64,000 bases of DNA from Marinobacterium weihaiense (lineage in GTDB: Bacteria; Pseudomonadota; Gammaproteobacteria; Pseudomonadales; Balneatricaceae): contig NZ_JAHQZT010000009.1 of the NCBI RefSeq assembly GCF_019061305.1, positions 111,719 to 175,718 on the forward strand, given 5' to 3'. A program made the translations under genes and the position numbers. This document shows positions 16,268 to 25,850 of this stretch, one piece after another. The notes under the pieces are model-generated. The model ran no database searches, had not been told where the DNA came from, and worked only from the letters and a program-made list of their open reading frames with translations. Position 1 is the first letter of the stretch, and each line of letters begins with the position of its first letter.

Positions 16268-17608
16268 ATGCTGGATAAAGTGCTGATTGCAAACCGTGGT
16301 GAGATCGCCCTGCGTATCCTCCGCGCGTGCAAGGAGCTGGGCATCAAGACCGTGGCGGTCCACTCTCAGGCCGACCGCGACCTGATGCACGTCCGCCTGG
16401 CCGACGAAGCCGTGTGCATCGGTCCGGCGCCGTCACCGCAGAGCTACCTCAACATCCCGGCGATCATCAGTGCCGCCGAAGTCACCGACTCCGTAGGCAT
16501 TCACCCGGGCTATGGCTTCCTGGCTGAAAACGCCGATTTCGCAGAGCAGGTCGAGCGCTCCGGCTTCACCTTCATCGGTCCCCGCGCCGACACCATCCGC
16601 CTGATGGGCGACAAGGTGTCCGCGATCGAGGCGATGAAAAAGGCCGGCGTTCCCACTGTACCGGGCTCCGATGGCCCGCTGCCGGAAGACAACGAGTCCG
16701 TTTACAAGATCGCGCGTCGCATCGGCTACCCGGTGATCATCAAGGCGGCAGCCGGCGGCGGCGGTCGCGGCATGCGTGTGGTGCACACCGAGGCACACCT
16801 GGCCAATGCGGTACAGGTCACCAAGTCCGAGGCGGGTGCCGCCTTTGGTGATTCCACCGTGTACATGGAGAAGTTCCTCGAGAAACCGCGTCACGTAGAA
16901 GTACAGGTGCTGGCCGATGGCCAGGGCAATGCCATCCACCTGTATGACCGTGACTGCTCCATGCAGCGTCGCCACCAGAAGGTGGTTGAGGAAGCACCGG
17001 CACCGATGATCGATGAAGCGGCACGCGCCAAGGTTCTCAAAGCCTGTGTCGATGCCTGCATCGAGATCGGCTACCGCGGCGCCGGCACCTTCGAGTTCCT
17101 GTACGAAGACGGTGAGTTTTTCTTCATCGAGATGAACACCCGCGTACAGGTCGAACACCCGGTAACCGAGATGGTGACCGGCGTGGATATCGTCAAGGAA
17201 CAGCTACGCATCGCCTCCGGCCTGCCGCTGTCCTACACTCAGGACGACATCAAGCTGCGCGGTCACTCCATCGAGTGCCGACTCAACGCGGAAGATCCGA
17301 AAACCTTTATGCCGAGCCCCGGCAAGGTCACGCATTTCCATGCGGCAGGCGGTAACGGCGTTCGCGTCGACTCCCACCTGTACAGCGGTTACAGCGTGCC
17401 GCCGCACTACGACTCCCTGATCGCCAAGCTGATCACCTTTGCGGATGACCGTGAAACGGCCTTGGCACGTATGGAAAGTGCGCTGGACGAAACACTGATC
17501 GAAGGGATCAAGACTAATATCCCGCTGCACCAGGATATTGTCCGTGATACCAACTTCGCCCAGGGTGGCGTCAACATTCACTACCTGGAAAAGAAACTGG
17601 GTCTGTGA
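16268..17608 (+). CDS. accC: Biotin carboxylase of acetyl-CoA carboxylase
   Basis: 446 residues, the standard AccC length. ATP-grasp enzyme that carboxylates biotin on AccB. It has the N-terminal [20 protein letters not shown], the glycine-rich ATP loop [14 protein letters not shown] near residue 159-172, the HVEVQVLAD segment and catalytic [18 protein letters not shown] near residue 288-305. An AAGGA site precedes the ATG. No anomalies seen. Confidence 0.98.
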   Translation: MLDKVLIANRGEIALRILRACKELGIKTVAVHSQADRDLMHVRLADEAVCIGPAPSPQSYLNIPAIISAAEVTDSVGIHPGYGFLAENADFAEQVERSGFTFIGPRADTIRLMGDKVSAIEAMKKAGVPTVPGSDGPLPEDNESVYKIARRIGYPVIIKAAAGGGGRGMRVVHTEAHLANAVQVTKSEAGAAFGDSTVYMEKFLEKPRHVEVQVLADGQGNAIHLYDRDCSMQRRHQKVVEEAPAPMIDEAARAKVLKACVDACIEIGYRGAGTFEFLYEDGEFFFIEMNTRVQVEHPVTEMVTGVDIVKEQLRIASGLPLSYTQDDIKLRGHSIECRLNAEDPKTFMPSPGKVTHFHAAGGNGVRVDSHLYSGYSVPPHYDSLIAKLITFADDRETALARMESALDETLIEGIKTNIPLHQDIVRDTNFAQGGVNIHYLEKKLGL

Positions 17609-17771
17609 TCACCTGCGGCGGCCCGTGCTTCGGGCTGCCGTCCTCTCATTGCCTGCCCCACGAAACCGCATGACCTCCTCTGACCTGCCTTTGCGCTGTA
17701 TCATGAAACCCGGGGTGTCACCGTCGCGTTTTTAGGACATAATTAAACCCTTGTTTGACAGGAGTGTTGCC

Positions 17772-18677
17772 ATGCCCTGGCTACAGATCAAAGTTTCCAT
17801 TCCGCCCGAGCAGGCCGAGACCTACGAAGACCTGCTGCTGGCTGCCGGCTGCGCCGCGGTAACCTATCAGGATGCCGCCGACCAGCCCATTTTCGAACCG
17901 GATCTGGGGACCACTCCACTGTGGAACGCCACCGTCGTGACCGGCCTGTTTGCCGCCGAGCATGACCTGAAGGAAACCCTGCAACTGCTGCAGACCGCGC
18001 AGCAACAGATGGCGGCCGAGCTGCCGTCGCTGCCGGAGTTCAAGGCCGAAATTCTGGAAGACAAGGACTGGGAACGCGAGTGGATGGACAGCTACCACCC
18101 GATGCGCTTCGGCACCCGGCTCTGGGTCTGCCCCAGCTGGCGTGAAGCGCCGGAACCCGAGGCGGTCAACATGATGCTGGATCCGGGCCTGGCCTTCGGC
18201 ACCGGCACGCACCCGACAACGGCGCTGTGTCTGGAGTGGCTGGACGGCCAGGCGCTGGAAGATCAGCAGGTGGTGGATTATGGTTGTGGCAGTGGAATCC
18301 TCGGCATTGCAGCCCTGCTGCTAGGCGCACGCCATGTGCAGGCGGTGGATATCGATCCCCAGGCACTGACCGCCACACGGGATAACCTGTCTCGCAACCG
18401 CTTGCCGGACAGCGCCCTGGATACCTATCTGCCGCTGCAGGCGCCGGTCGTTGAGGCCGACCTTCTAGTGGCCAACATTCTTGCCGGTCCGCTGTGTGAA
18501 CTGGCCCCCACACTGGCCAGCCGGGTCCGCCCCGGCGGCCGTATTCTGCTGTCTGGCTTGCTGTCACAACAGGCAGATGAGATTACGTCTACCTATAGCC
18601 AGTGGTTTGATATGGACGTGCCGGGTGAACGCGATGGCTGGATACGCATCAGCGGCACCCGCCTGCAGGAGAGCTGA
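17772..18677 (+). CDS. prmA: Ribosomal protein L11 methyltransferase
   Basis: About 301 residues from the ATG at 17772, 7 bp behind AGGAG. The frame opens 21 bp earlier, but [16 protein letters not shown] is the usual PrmA start. The N-terminal substrate domain is followed by a SAM-dependent methyltransferase domain with [21 protein letters not shown] and motif [21 protein letters not shown] near residue 165-185, then NILAGPL. It trimethylates L11 in the cytosol. The zinc-ribbon/DUF3426 gene follows after 3 bp. Confidence 0.96.
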   Translation: MPWLQIKVSIPPEQAETYEDLLLAAGCAAVTYQDAADQPIFEPDLGTTPLWNATVVTGLFAAEHDLKETLQLLQTAQQQMAAELPSLPEFKAEILEDKDWEREWMDSYHPMRFGTRLWVCPSWREAPEPEAVNMMLDPGLAFGTGTHPTTALCLEWLDGQALEDQQVVDYGCGSGILGIAALLLGARHVQAVDIDPQALTATRDNLSRNRLPDSALDTYLPLQAPVVEADLLVANILAGPLCELAPTLASRVRPGGRILLSGLLSQQADEITSTYSQWFDMDVPGERDGWIRISGTRLQES

Positions 18678-18680
18678 TCA

Positions 18681-19520
18681 GTGGTTGTAACGCGCTGCCC
18701 GGACTGTCACGCCCGCTTCAGGGTAACCGATGGCCAGCTCAAGCTGGCCCGGGGACAAGTGCGTTGCGGCGCCTGCCTGAGTGTGTTTGACGCGCGCGCG
18801 CATGCGATTGAAGACACGCCCCCCCTGGCAGCCACCACTCCGACCAAGCCGGATCCGGCACCGGTCGCCCCCAAACAATCTGCGCCAGCCCTCCGGGCCC
18901 GTCCTGCATCGACGGATACCCCACACCAGGAGCCCGAGCCGGTGCAAGCAGCTGCAGCCACGACCGCTGGACAGATTCCCTTCCGGGCCGAGCCGCTTGC
19001 CTTCTCCCGAAGCGACAGCGATAACAACCCGGTCGTGACTACCGGTTGGCTGCTGATCGGCCTGGCGGCTTTGCTGGGACTCTTTGCCCAGCTGCTCTGG
19101 TTCGAACGGGCCGACATGGCGCGCTATGTCGAACTGCGCAGCATCTACGCACTGCTCTGCCATCGGGTCGACTGCAGCCTTGACTACAGTTACCCGAGCC
19201 TGGTGAGCAACCAGGGGCTACACCTTCAACAGCACCCGCAGTTCAGCGATGCGCTGAAGGCAACCATTCTGCTGGAAAACCGGGCCGCATTCAGCCAGCC
19301 CTGGCCTGGATTACACCTAGTCTTCACCGATCTGAAAGGCCGCCTCGTCGCTCAGCGCACCTTCCAGCCAAGCGAATACCTTGACACCGATGCCATGGAC
19401 GTACGTCGTATGCCCAGCGGCCAGCCGATGCAGGTCGAGCTGGAACTGGCCGACCCCGGTCGACGCGGCGTCAATTACGAGCTGCGCCTGGTTCCGGCAC
19501 TGCCACCCTCGGCAAAATAG
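18681..19520 (+). CDS. Zinc-ribbon/DUF3426 membrane protein
   Basis: 279 residues with a GTG start directly after prmA. Residues 1-38 are an MJ0042-type zinc ribbon (CPDCHARFRV ... VRCGACLSVFDA; two CxxC pairs). A long Pro/Ala/Thr-rich linker follows, then one membrane helix (VVTTGWLLIGLAALLGLFAQLLW, about 117-140) and a DUF3426 domain outside (HPQFSDALKATILLENRAAFSQPWPGL ... FQPSEYL). The domain pairing is common next to prmA in gammaproteobacteria; its function is not established. The cytoplasmic zinc ribbon and the external domain suggest a membrane-associated sensor or assembly role (inference). Confidence 0.88.
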   Translation: MVVTRCPDCHARFRVTDGQLKLARGQVRCGACLSVFDARAHAIEDTPPLAATTPTKPDPAPVAPKQSAPALRARPASTDTPHQEPEPVQAAAATTAGQIPFRAEPLAFSRSDSDNNPVVTTGWLLIGLAALLGLFAQLLWFERADMARYVELRSIYALLCHRVDCSLDYSYPSLVSNQGLHLQQHPQFSDALKATILLENRAAFSQPWPGLHLVFTDLKGRLVAQRTFQPSEYLDTDAMDVRRMPSGQPMQVELELADPGRRGVNYELRLVPALPPSAK

Positions 19521-19655
19521 ATCAAATTTTCATCAGAAACGGTTGGCCCTTGGAAGCCGAAAGAGTATCATTGCCCACCTTCCGAAAGTTGACCCCAAAT
19601 TTGTTGCAGTAATGCGGCGAATGGAGTTTCTTTTACCTTTTTGACAGGATGTGGC

Positions 19656-20633
19656 ATGTTCAGGATCGGCCCATACAGCATTGACAGTCGGGTGATTCTG
19701 GCCCCCATGGCCGGGGTAACCGACCGCCCCTTCCGGCAGCTGTGCCGCCGTATGGGGGCCGGGCTGGTGGTGTCCGAAATGGTCACCTCTGACAGCCGCC
19801 TCTGGCACACCCGCAAGTCCAGCTTTCGACTGGACCACACCGGCGAAGCCGAACCGCGCTCCATCCAGATTGCCGGGGGTGACCCTGAGATGATGGCCGA
19901 AGCCGCCCGTCTCAACGTGGCCAACGGCGCCCAGATTATCGACATCAACATGGGCTGCCCCGCCAAAAAGGTATGCAATAAGGCCGCCGGATCGGCACTT
20001 CTGCGCGACGAACCCCTGGTTCAGGACATTCTGCATGCCGTTGTCGGTGCAGTGGATGTCCCGGTCACGCTCAAGATCCGCACCGGCTGGTGCCCCGAAA
20101 CCCGCAATGGCGTGCGTATCGCCAGCATGGCTGAAGCGGCCGGTATCGCCGCACTGGCCGTACATGGACGTACCCGTGCCGACCGCTATCAGGGGCATGC
20201 CGAATACGACACCCTCGCGCGTATTCGTGATGCCATCAACATTCCGCTGTTCGCCAATGGCGATATCGACTCGCCGGAGAAGGCCGCTCAGGTGCTGGCT
20301 CACACCGGTGCCGATGCCGTCATGATCGGCCGCGCCGCTCAGGGACGCCCCTGGCTGCTGGGGCAAATCGATCATTACCTGCGCACGGGAGAGCATCAGC
20401 CCGAGCCAGACCTGACGGCACAGCACCAGATCCTGCGCGAGCACCTGCACGCCCTGCATGCCTTCTACGGTGATTACCTGGGTGTGCGCATTGCGCGCAA
20501 GCATGTCGGCTGGTACCTGCAGAACGACGGCAACAATCGGGACTTTCGGCAACGATTTAATCAACTTGAAACAGCATCAGATCAGGTGAACGCCGTGGAC
20601 GCATTCTTTGCGGACCGGTGTGCAGCCGCCTGA
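19656..20633 (+). CDS. dusB: tRNA-dihydrouridine synthase B
   Basis: About 325 residues. It begins MFRIGPYSIDSRVILAPMAGVTD; the frame opens at a TTG 15 bp earlier, but this ATG fits the family. FMN-dependent TIM barrel that reduces uridines in the tRNA D-loop. It shows the active-site Cys in INMGCPAKKVCNKAAGSALLRD near residue 92-113, the LKIRTGW segment, and the phosphate-binding NGDIDSP and GADAVMIGRAAQGRPW. It is followed by fis after 25 bp, the conserved dusB-fis operon in which fis expression depends on the first gene. Confidence 0.96.
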   Translation: MFRIGPYSIDSRVILAPMAGVTDRPFRQLCRRMGAGLVVSEMVTSDSRLWHTRKSSFRLDHTGEAEPRSIQIAGGDPEMMAEAARLNVANGAQIIDINMGCPAKKVCNKAAGSALLRDEPLVQDILHAVVGAVDVPVTLKIRTGWCPETRNGVRIASMAEAAGIAALAVHGRTRADRYQGHAEYDTLARIRDAINIPLFANGDIDSPEKAAQVLAHTGADAVMIGRAAQGRPWLLGQIDHYLRTGEHQPEPDLTAQHQILREHLHALHAFYGDYLGVRIARKHVGWYLQNDGNNRDFRQRFNQLETASDQVNAVDAFFADRCAAA

Positions 20634-20658
20634 TCCCTGGATTGGGTACAGAAGTACA

Positions 20659-20940
20659 GTGGATACCAACGACGTGAAACAGACAAACAACAGCGCACAG
20701 ACACAGATTCCGCAACAGACCCTGCGTGATACCGTGCACCAGTCACTGACCAGCTACTTCAAACAGCTGGACGGTCAGCCTGTTACCGATGTCTATCAGA
20801 TGGTTCTGTCCGAAATCGAGGCCCCGCTGTTCGAGAGCGTGATGGCCTATACCAAGGACAACCAGACCAAGGCGTCCGAGGTACTGGGTCTGAACCGCGG
20901 TACGCTGCGCAAGAAACTGAAGCAGTACGGCCTGCTGTAA
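20659..20940 (+). CDS. fis: DNA-binding protein Fis
   Basis: About 93 residues from a GTG at 20659; a second GTG at 20674 is also possible, and the frame opens at 20608 inside dusB. The C-terminal half is the Fis helix-turn-helix (APLFESVMAYTKDNQTKASEVLGLNRGTLRKKLKQYGLL in pieces), with the preceding dimerisation helix TDVYQMVLSEIE. It is a nucleoid protein that bends DNA and activates rRNA promoters. The start is the uncertain point because neither GTG has a strong ribosome site; coupling to dusB translation may compensate. Confidence 0.93.
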   Translation: MDTNDVKQTNNSAQTQIPQQTLRDTVHQSLTSYFKQLDGQPVTDVYQMVLSEIEAPLFESVMAYTKDNQTKASEVLGLNRGTLRKKLKQYGLL

Positions 20941-20969
20941 CGAATTCATCTTGAACGGGAACGCATACC

Positions 20970-22553
20970 ATGTCTGAACAGAACACCACCCCAGTCCGCC
21001 GCGCGCTGATCAGCGTGTCGGACAAAACCGGCATTGTCGAATTCGCCCAGGCCCTGAGTGCACAAGGCGTCGAAATCCTGTCCACCGGCGGCACCTACAA
21101 GCTGCTGTGCGACAACAGCATCCCGGCGGTTGAAGTCTCCGACTACACCGGTTTCCCGGAGATGATGGATGGCCGCGTCAAAACGCTGCACCCGAAGGTT
21201 CACGGCGGTATCCTAGGCCGTCGCGGCACCGACGATGCCATCATGGGCGAGCACGACATCCAGCCGATCGACATGGTGGTGGTCAACCTGTACCCGTTCG
21301 CCGCCACTATCGCACGTCCGGACTGCGATCTGCCGATGGCGATCGAGAACATCGATATCGGCGGTCCGACCATGGTGCGTTCTGCCGCGAAAAACCACAA
21401 AGACGTGGCCATCGTGGTCAACGCCTCCGACTACGACAGCATCATCGCTGAACTCAAGGACAACGGCGGCCTGGGCATGAAGACCCGCTTCGATCTGGCT
21501 GTGAAGGCGTTCGAACACACCGCCGCCTATGACGGCATGATCGCCAACTACTTGGGCGCCATCGTCGAAGGCGACGAAGAGGTTCCGGCCGACTTCCCGC
21601 GCACCTTCAACACCCAGTTCATCAAGGCGCAGGACATGCGTTACGGCGAGAACCCGCACCAGCGTGCGGCCTTCTACGTTGAAGCCAACCCGTCCGAAGC
21701 CAGCGTTGCAACCGCACGCCAGCTGCAGGGCAAGGCACTGTCCTACAACAACGTGGCCGACACCGACGCCGCGCTGGAATGCGTCAAGCCGTTCCAGGAA
21801 CCGGCCTGTGTCATCGTCAAGCATGCCAACCCATGCGGCGTTGCCATCGGCAATGATATTCTGGAAGCCTACAACCGTGCTTTCCAGACCGATCCGACCT
21901 CCGCATTTGGCGGCATCATCGCCTTCAACCGCGAGCTGGACGGCAAGACCGCTCAGGCGATCGTTGACCGTCAGTTTGTGGAAGTGATCATCGCGCCGAC
22001 CGTGTCTCAGGAAGCCTCCGACATCGTCGCGGCCAAGCCCAACGTGCGCCTGCTGGAATGCGGCGAGTGGGGCAAGGAACGTATTCACGGTTTCGATTAC
22101 AAGCGCGTCAACGGCGGCCTGCTGGTGCAGGATCAAGACCTTGGCATGATCGACGCATCCCAGTTGAAGATCGTCACCCAGCGTCAGCCCAACGAACAGG
22201 AGATCCGCGACCTGCTGTTCTGCTGGGAAGTGGCCAAGTACGTCAAATCCAACGCCATCGTCTACGCCAAGAACGGCCAGACCATCGGTATCGGCGCCGG
22301 TCAGATGAGCCGCGTGTACTCGGCCAAGATCGCCGGTATCAAGGCCGCTGACGAAGGTCTGGAAGTACCGGGTTCCGTGATGGCTTCCGACGCCTTCTTC
22401 CCCTTCCGTGACGGCATCGACGCCGCGGCCGAAGCCGGTATCACCGCGGTGATCCAGCCGGGCGGCTCCATGCGCGATCAGGAAGTGATCGACGCCGCCG
22501 ACGAGCACGGTCTGGCGATGGTCTTCACCGGCATGCGCCACTTCCGTCACTAA
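20970..22553 (+). CDS. purH: Bifunctional AICAR transformylase / IMP cyclohydrolase
   Basis: 527 residues. Catalyses the last two steps of IMP synthesis. The N-terminal MGS-like IMP cyclohydrolase domain ([29 protein letters not shown]) covers about residues 1-200. The transformylase domain includes [13 protein letters not shown] and the Lys-His pair of [13 protein letters not shown] near residue 271-283, ending in [20 protein letters not shown]. It is 29 bp after fis with a GGGAA site, so it may share the dusB-fis transcript. I see no clear PurR-type operator in the gap. Confidence 0.98.
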   Translation: MSEQNTTPVRRALISVSDKTGIVEFAQALSAQGVEILSTGGTYKLLCDNSIPAVEVSDYTGFPEMMDGRVKTLHPKVHGGILGRRGTDDAIMGEHDIQPIDMVVVNLYPFAATIARPDCDLPMAIENIDIGGPTMVRSAAKNHKDVAIVVNASDYDSIIAELKDNGGLGMKTRFDLAVKAFEHTAAYDGMIANYLGAIVEGDEEVPADFPRTFNTQFIKAQDMRYGENPHQRAAFYVEANPSEASVATARQLQGKALSYNNVADTDAALECVKPFQEPACVIVKHANPCGVAIGNDILEAYNRAFQTDPTSAFGGIIAFNRELDGKTAQAIVDRQFVEVIIAPTVSQEASDIVAAKPNVRLLECGEWGKERIHGFDYKRVNGGLLVQDQDLGMIDASQLKIVTQRQPNEQEIRDLLFCWEVAKYVKSNAIVYAKNGQTIGIGAGQMSRVYSAKIAGIKAADEGLEVPGSVMASDAFFPFRDGIDAAAEAGITAVIQPGGSMRDQEVIDAADEHGLAMVFTGMRHFRH

Positions 22554-22581
22554 GACTGCCACTTTAAGAAGGACACTGAAC

Positions 22582-23868
22582 ATGAATATTCTGGTTATCG
22601 GTTCTGGCGGTCGTGAGCACGCTCTGGCCTGGACTGCCGCCAAGGATGCTGCAGTAGAACGCGTTTTTGTCGCACCGGGTAACGCCGGCACTGCCACCGA
22701 ACCCAAGCTGGAAAACGTCGCTATTGACGTGATGGACATTGATGCACTGGTTGCCTTTGCCCGTGACAACAGCGTTGCGCTGACCATTGTTGGTCCTGAA
22801 GCACCGCTGGTTGCAGGCGTGGTGGATCGCTTCCGTGAAGCCGGTCTGGCCATCTTCGGCCCGACTGCGGGCGCGGCTCAGCTGGAAGGCTCCAAGGCGT
22901 TTACCAAGGACTTCCTGGCGCGCCAGCAGATCCCGACCGCTGAATATCAGAACTTCACCGAGATCGAGCCGGCTCTTGCGTATGTACGTGAGAAAGGTGC
23001 GCCGATCGTGGTCAAGGCTGATGGCTTGGCTGCCGGTAAGGGCGTGATCGTTGCGATGACACTGGAAGAAGCCGAAGACGCCATCCGCGACATGCTGGCC
23101 GGCAACGCTTTTGGCGAGGCGGGCAGCCGTGTGGTCGTTGAAGAGTTCCTCGACGGCGAAGAAGCGTCCTACATCGTGATGGTTGACGGCGACAATGTGC
23201 TGCCGATGGCCACCAGTCAGGATCACAAGCGTGTTGGCAACGGCGACACCGGCCTGAACACCGGCGGCATGGGCGCTTACTCCCCTGCTCCCGTTGTGAC
23301 CGCCGAAATCGATCAACGCGTCATGGACGAAGTGATCATGCCGACCGTCAACGGCATGAAAGCGGAAGGCAACGAGTACACCGGCTTCCTGTACGCCGGT
23401 CTGATGATCATGGCCGACGGTACACCGAAAGTGATCGAGTACAACTGCCGCTTTGGTGATCCGGAAACCCAGCCGATCATGCTGCGCCTGAAGTCTTCTC
23501 TGGTTGAGCTGTGTCAGGCCGCACTGGACAAGAAGCTGGATCAGACCACCGCCGAGTGGGATGCGCGCAAGTCGGTTGGCGTTGTCATGGCTGCGGGTGG
23601 TTATCCCGGCGACTACGCCAAAGGCGACGTGATCAGCCTGCCGGCAACCTGCCCGGAAGGTAGCAAGATCTTCCATGCCGGCACCCAGCTGGATGACAAC
23701 GGTAACGTAGTCACCGCCGGTGGTCGTGTGCTCTGCGTCACCGCACTGGGTGACAGTGTGACCGAAGCTCAGCAGCGCGCCTACGAGCTGCTGAAGGAGG
23801 TCAGCTGGAAAGATGCCTACTTCCGTACCGATATCGCTTACCGCGCCATCGCACGCGAAAACGGTTAA
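22582..23868 (+). CDS. purD: Phosphoribosylamine-glycine ligase
   Basis: 428 residues, ATP-grasp enzyme joining glycine to phosphoribosylamine in purine synthesis. The N-terminal NILVIGSGGREHALAW, the GPEAPLVAGVVDRF segment, ATP-grasp KADGLAAGKGVIVA near residue 147-160, and EYNCRFGDPETQPIM near residue 287-301 are all present. It is 28 bp downstream of purH with an AAGGAC site. A terminator hairpin follows 15 bp after the stop, so purH-purD ends here. Confidence 0.98.
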   Translation: MNILVIGSGGREHALAWTAAKDAAVERVFVAPGNAGTATEPKLENVAIDVMDIDALVAFARDNSVALTIVGPEAPLVAGVVDRFREAGLAIFGPTAGAAQLEGSKAFTKDFLARQQIPTAEYQNFTEIEPALAYVREKGAPIVVKADGLAAGKGVIVAMTLEEAEDAIRDMLAGNAFGEAGSRVVVEEFLDGEEASYIVMVDGDNVLPMATSQDHKRVGNGDTGLNTGGMGAYSPAPVVTAEIDQRVMDEVIMPTVNGMKAEGNEYTGFLYAGLMIMADGTPKVIEYNCRFGDPETQPIMLRLKSSLVELCQAALDKKLDQTTAEWDARKSVGVVMAAGGYPGDYAKGDVISLPATCPEGSKIFHAGTQLDDNGNVVTAGGRVLCVTALGDSVTEAQQRAYELLKEVSWKDAYFRTDIAYRAIARENG

Positions 23869-23883
23869 GCCTTTTGAGTGTTA

Positions 23884-23909
23884 AAACAGCCGCCCTCGGG
23901 CGGCTGTTT
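23884..23909 (+). terminator. Terminator hairpin after purD
   Basis: AAACAGCCGCC / GGCGGCTGTTT with a CTCG loop. The 3' T-run is short (TTT then GCGTT), so termination may be incomplete and some read-through into the LysE gene at 23930 is possible. Confidence 0.7.
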
Positions 23910-23929
23910 GCGTTCCTGAGGAAAACAGG

Positions 23930-24544
23930 ATGAATGTGGAAATCTGGCTGGCCCTGCTGGGCACCGCCGTGCTGATCAGCCTCTCCCCCGGTGCAGGGGC
24001 CGCCACCGCCATGAGCGCCGGCCTGACCTATGGCATCCGTGGATCAGGCTGGACCACCTGTGGCCTGATGGCCGGTTACGCGATTCAGATTCTGATCGTG
24101 TCCGTCGGACTGGGCAGCCTGATCGCCACCTCGCCCGAGCTGTTTAAGGTCATCAAATGGGTCGGCGTCAGCTATCTGGTCTGGCTGGGGTTGCAGTTTT
24201 GGCGCCAGCGTCAGAGTGCCGATATCGAGTCGCAGACGGCAGCCCCCGGACCCATGCGCTTCTGGCAAGCCATGCTGATCAATATCACCAACCCCAAGGG
24301 CATCGTCTTTCTGGTGGCGCTGATTCCCCAGTTCATCGACCCCCTGCATCCCCAGCAGGCCCAGCTGCTGTTGATCAGTGCTACACTGCTGGTGATTGAT
24401 ATGTGTGTCATGACCGGCTATAGCGGCCTGGCCGCCACCCTGCGCCACCGTTTTGTCGATCCGGCCGCCGTACTCTGGCAGCAGCGCCTGACCGGCAGCG
24501 CACTGATTCTGGCCGCCATGGCACTCTCTCTCGCGGCCCTCTAA
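23930..24544 (+). CDS. LysE/RhtB-family amino-acid exporter
   Basis: 204 residues, about six hydrophobic segments. The N-terminal WLALLGTAVLISLSPGAGAATAMSAGLTYG carries the LysE/RhtB signature (SPGP-like segment followed by a Gly-rich turn), and NPKGIVFLVALIPQFI near residue 121-136 is the second family hallmark. It exports an amino acid or homoserine-lactone-like solute across the inner membrane; the substrate cannot be told from sequence. GAGG lies before the ATG. Confidence 0.9.
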   Translation: MNVEIWLALLGTAVLISLSPGAGAATAMSAGLTYGIRGSGWTTCGLMAGYAIQILIVSVGLGSLIATSPELFKVIKWVGVSYLVWLGLQFWRQRQSADIESQTAAPGPMRFWQAMLINITNPKGIVFLVALIPQFIDPLHPQQAQLLLISATLLVIDMCVMTGYSGLAATLRHRFVDPAAVLWQQRLTGSALILAAMALSLAAL

Positions 24545-24559
24545 TGATCCGGAGGCAGG

Positions 24560-25015
24560 ATGCCAGCATTCGTTCGGCCCGCAGCAGTCGTGACCTGTCT
24601 GCTGCTGGCCGGCTGCAGCAGTCAGCAGCCCAGACTTGTCGACACCGGTCCATCCGGCTATTGCCTGCGTGCCGGTGATCGTCAACAGTATGACTGCAGC
24701 GCGCCTCCCCTGCCGCCTGACGCCCTGCGCGACCCACTAGCCCCCCGGGCAGACATCAGCGATGAGCACCTGATGACACTGCTGGCCGAAATCAAGCGTT
24801 GGCTGGCCCGGCAACGACAACAGCTGTCGCCCGACGCGTCCCTCGCCACGGAAGCCTCAACCCGACCGATAACACCGGCCCTCCACTCACATACACTCCC
24901 GGACAACGCTGAGAACAACGCTGCAGCTCCCCCCCTGCACCGGCCCTGGGCGCTGATTCTGCACGACTTCGCACCATCATCATCGCAGCGCACCAATTCG
25001 AACCTGGCTCCCTGA
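24560..25015 (+). CDS. Hypothetical lipoprotein
   Basis: 151 residues, starting 15 bp after the exporter gene with GGAGG just ahead of the ATG. The signal peptide ends in the lipobox LLLAGCSS, so Cys near residue 19 would be lipidated. The rest is polar and Pro-rich, with a weakly amphipathic helix (ISDEHLMTLLAEIKRWLARQ, about 66-85) and low-complexity C-terminus. No domain recognised. The last third has codon use that is less convincing than the first, but the lipobox and ribosome site support a real gene. Confidence 0.65.
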   Translation: MPAFVRPAAVVTCLLLAGCSSQQPRLVDTGPSGYCLRAGDRQQYDCSAPPLPPDALRDPLAPRADISDEHLMTLLAEIKRWLARQRQQLSPDASLATEASTRPITPALHSHTLPDNAENNAAAPPLHRPWALILHDFAPSSSQRTNSNLAP

Positions 25016-25216
25016 CAGTACCGCCATCCTGACCGCCTTGCCCGTATTCCGCACCTGCACACAATCGGCCCGACCACGATAAATCTTTGATCGATAAACT
25101 GTACTTTGTTCAGGCCTGTGCTATTCCAAAGGTAACGGCGCGGCGATCCACAAGATTCGACACGCCGCTTTTTATACCTGTTTTCCGGCTTGGCTTAACC
25201 CGCGGAGGACCCCGTC
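25016..25216. other. Gap upstream of the 2-oxoacid dehydrogenase operon
   Basis: About 200 bp with no convincing gene. It should contain the operon promoter, but I saw no pair of hexamers good enough to call. A GGAGGA ribosome site stands 7 bp before the ATG at 25217. Confidence 0.5.
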
Positions 25217-25846
25217 ATGTTGAAGCAGATGGAAAACGCCGGCCTGTCCGATCTTCACTTCGGCCTGGATCCGGCCTCTGGCATGAAAGCCATCATCGCC
25301 ATTCACTCGACTGCCCGTGGCGCCGCCATCGGCGGTTGTCGCTTCATTCACTATGCCCGTGAACAGGACGCCATCACCGATGCGTTGCGCCTGGCACGCG
25401 GCATGAGCTACAAGGCCGCTCTAGCCGGGCTGCCGCACGGCGGCGGCAAGGCCGTCATGATACAACCCGAGGGCGACTATGATCGTGCCGCCCTGATGCG
25501 GGCCTTTGGCCGTTTTGTCGATCAGCTCGGGGGGCGCTACATCACCGCCATGGACAGCGGCACCGAAGTCAGCGACATGGATGTCATTGAAACCGCCACG
25601 CCCTTTGTCAGCTGCACCAGCGCCAGCGGCGATCCGGCCCCCCATACGGCACTGGGGGTATTCGAAGGCATTCGCGCCGCGGTTCGTCATCGCCTGGGGC
25701 GGGACGACAAGATCCGTGAAATCGGCGCGACCCTGACCCACCTGTTCGAGGAAGCCGAACGCAGCCACCAGTCGGTACATCATGTCGCCGACCTGCATGC
25801 CGAAGCCCTGCTCAACCAGGCCAACATCGATGCTGCACAGGAGTGA
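25217..25846 (+). pseudogene. Leucine dehydrogenase with the NAD-binding domain deleted in frame
   Basis: 209 residues against about 340-365 for intact family members. Residues 1-165 match the N-terminal substrate domain: SGMKAIIAIHSTARGAAIGG, GMSYKAALAGLPHGGGKAVM with both active-site lysines, YITAMDSGTEVSDMD, then ASGDPAPHTALGVFEGIRAA. Directly after HRLGRDD the sequence jumps to KIREIGATLTHLFEEAERSH and VADLHAEALL, which corresponds to the family's last 40 residues. The Rossmann domain with the GxGNVG loop (about 125-130 residues) is absent, yet the frame stays open. It is therefore unlikely to oxidise amino acids. It has a strong ribosome site and is 4 bp from the E1-alpha gene, so it is still translated. 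A collapsed assembly is the alternative. Confidence 0.75.
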
Positions 25847-25850
25847 TGCC

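Noticed and set aside
21213..22853. 546-codon open frame on the minus strand opposite purH and the start of purD
   Set aside because: It mirrors the codon bias of strongly coding plus-strand genes. Its translation has no recognisable domain and purH is certain.
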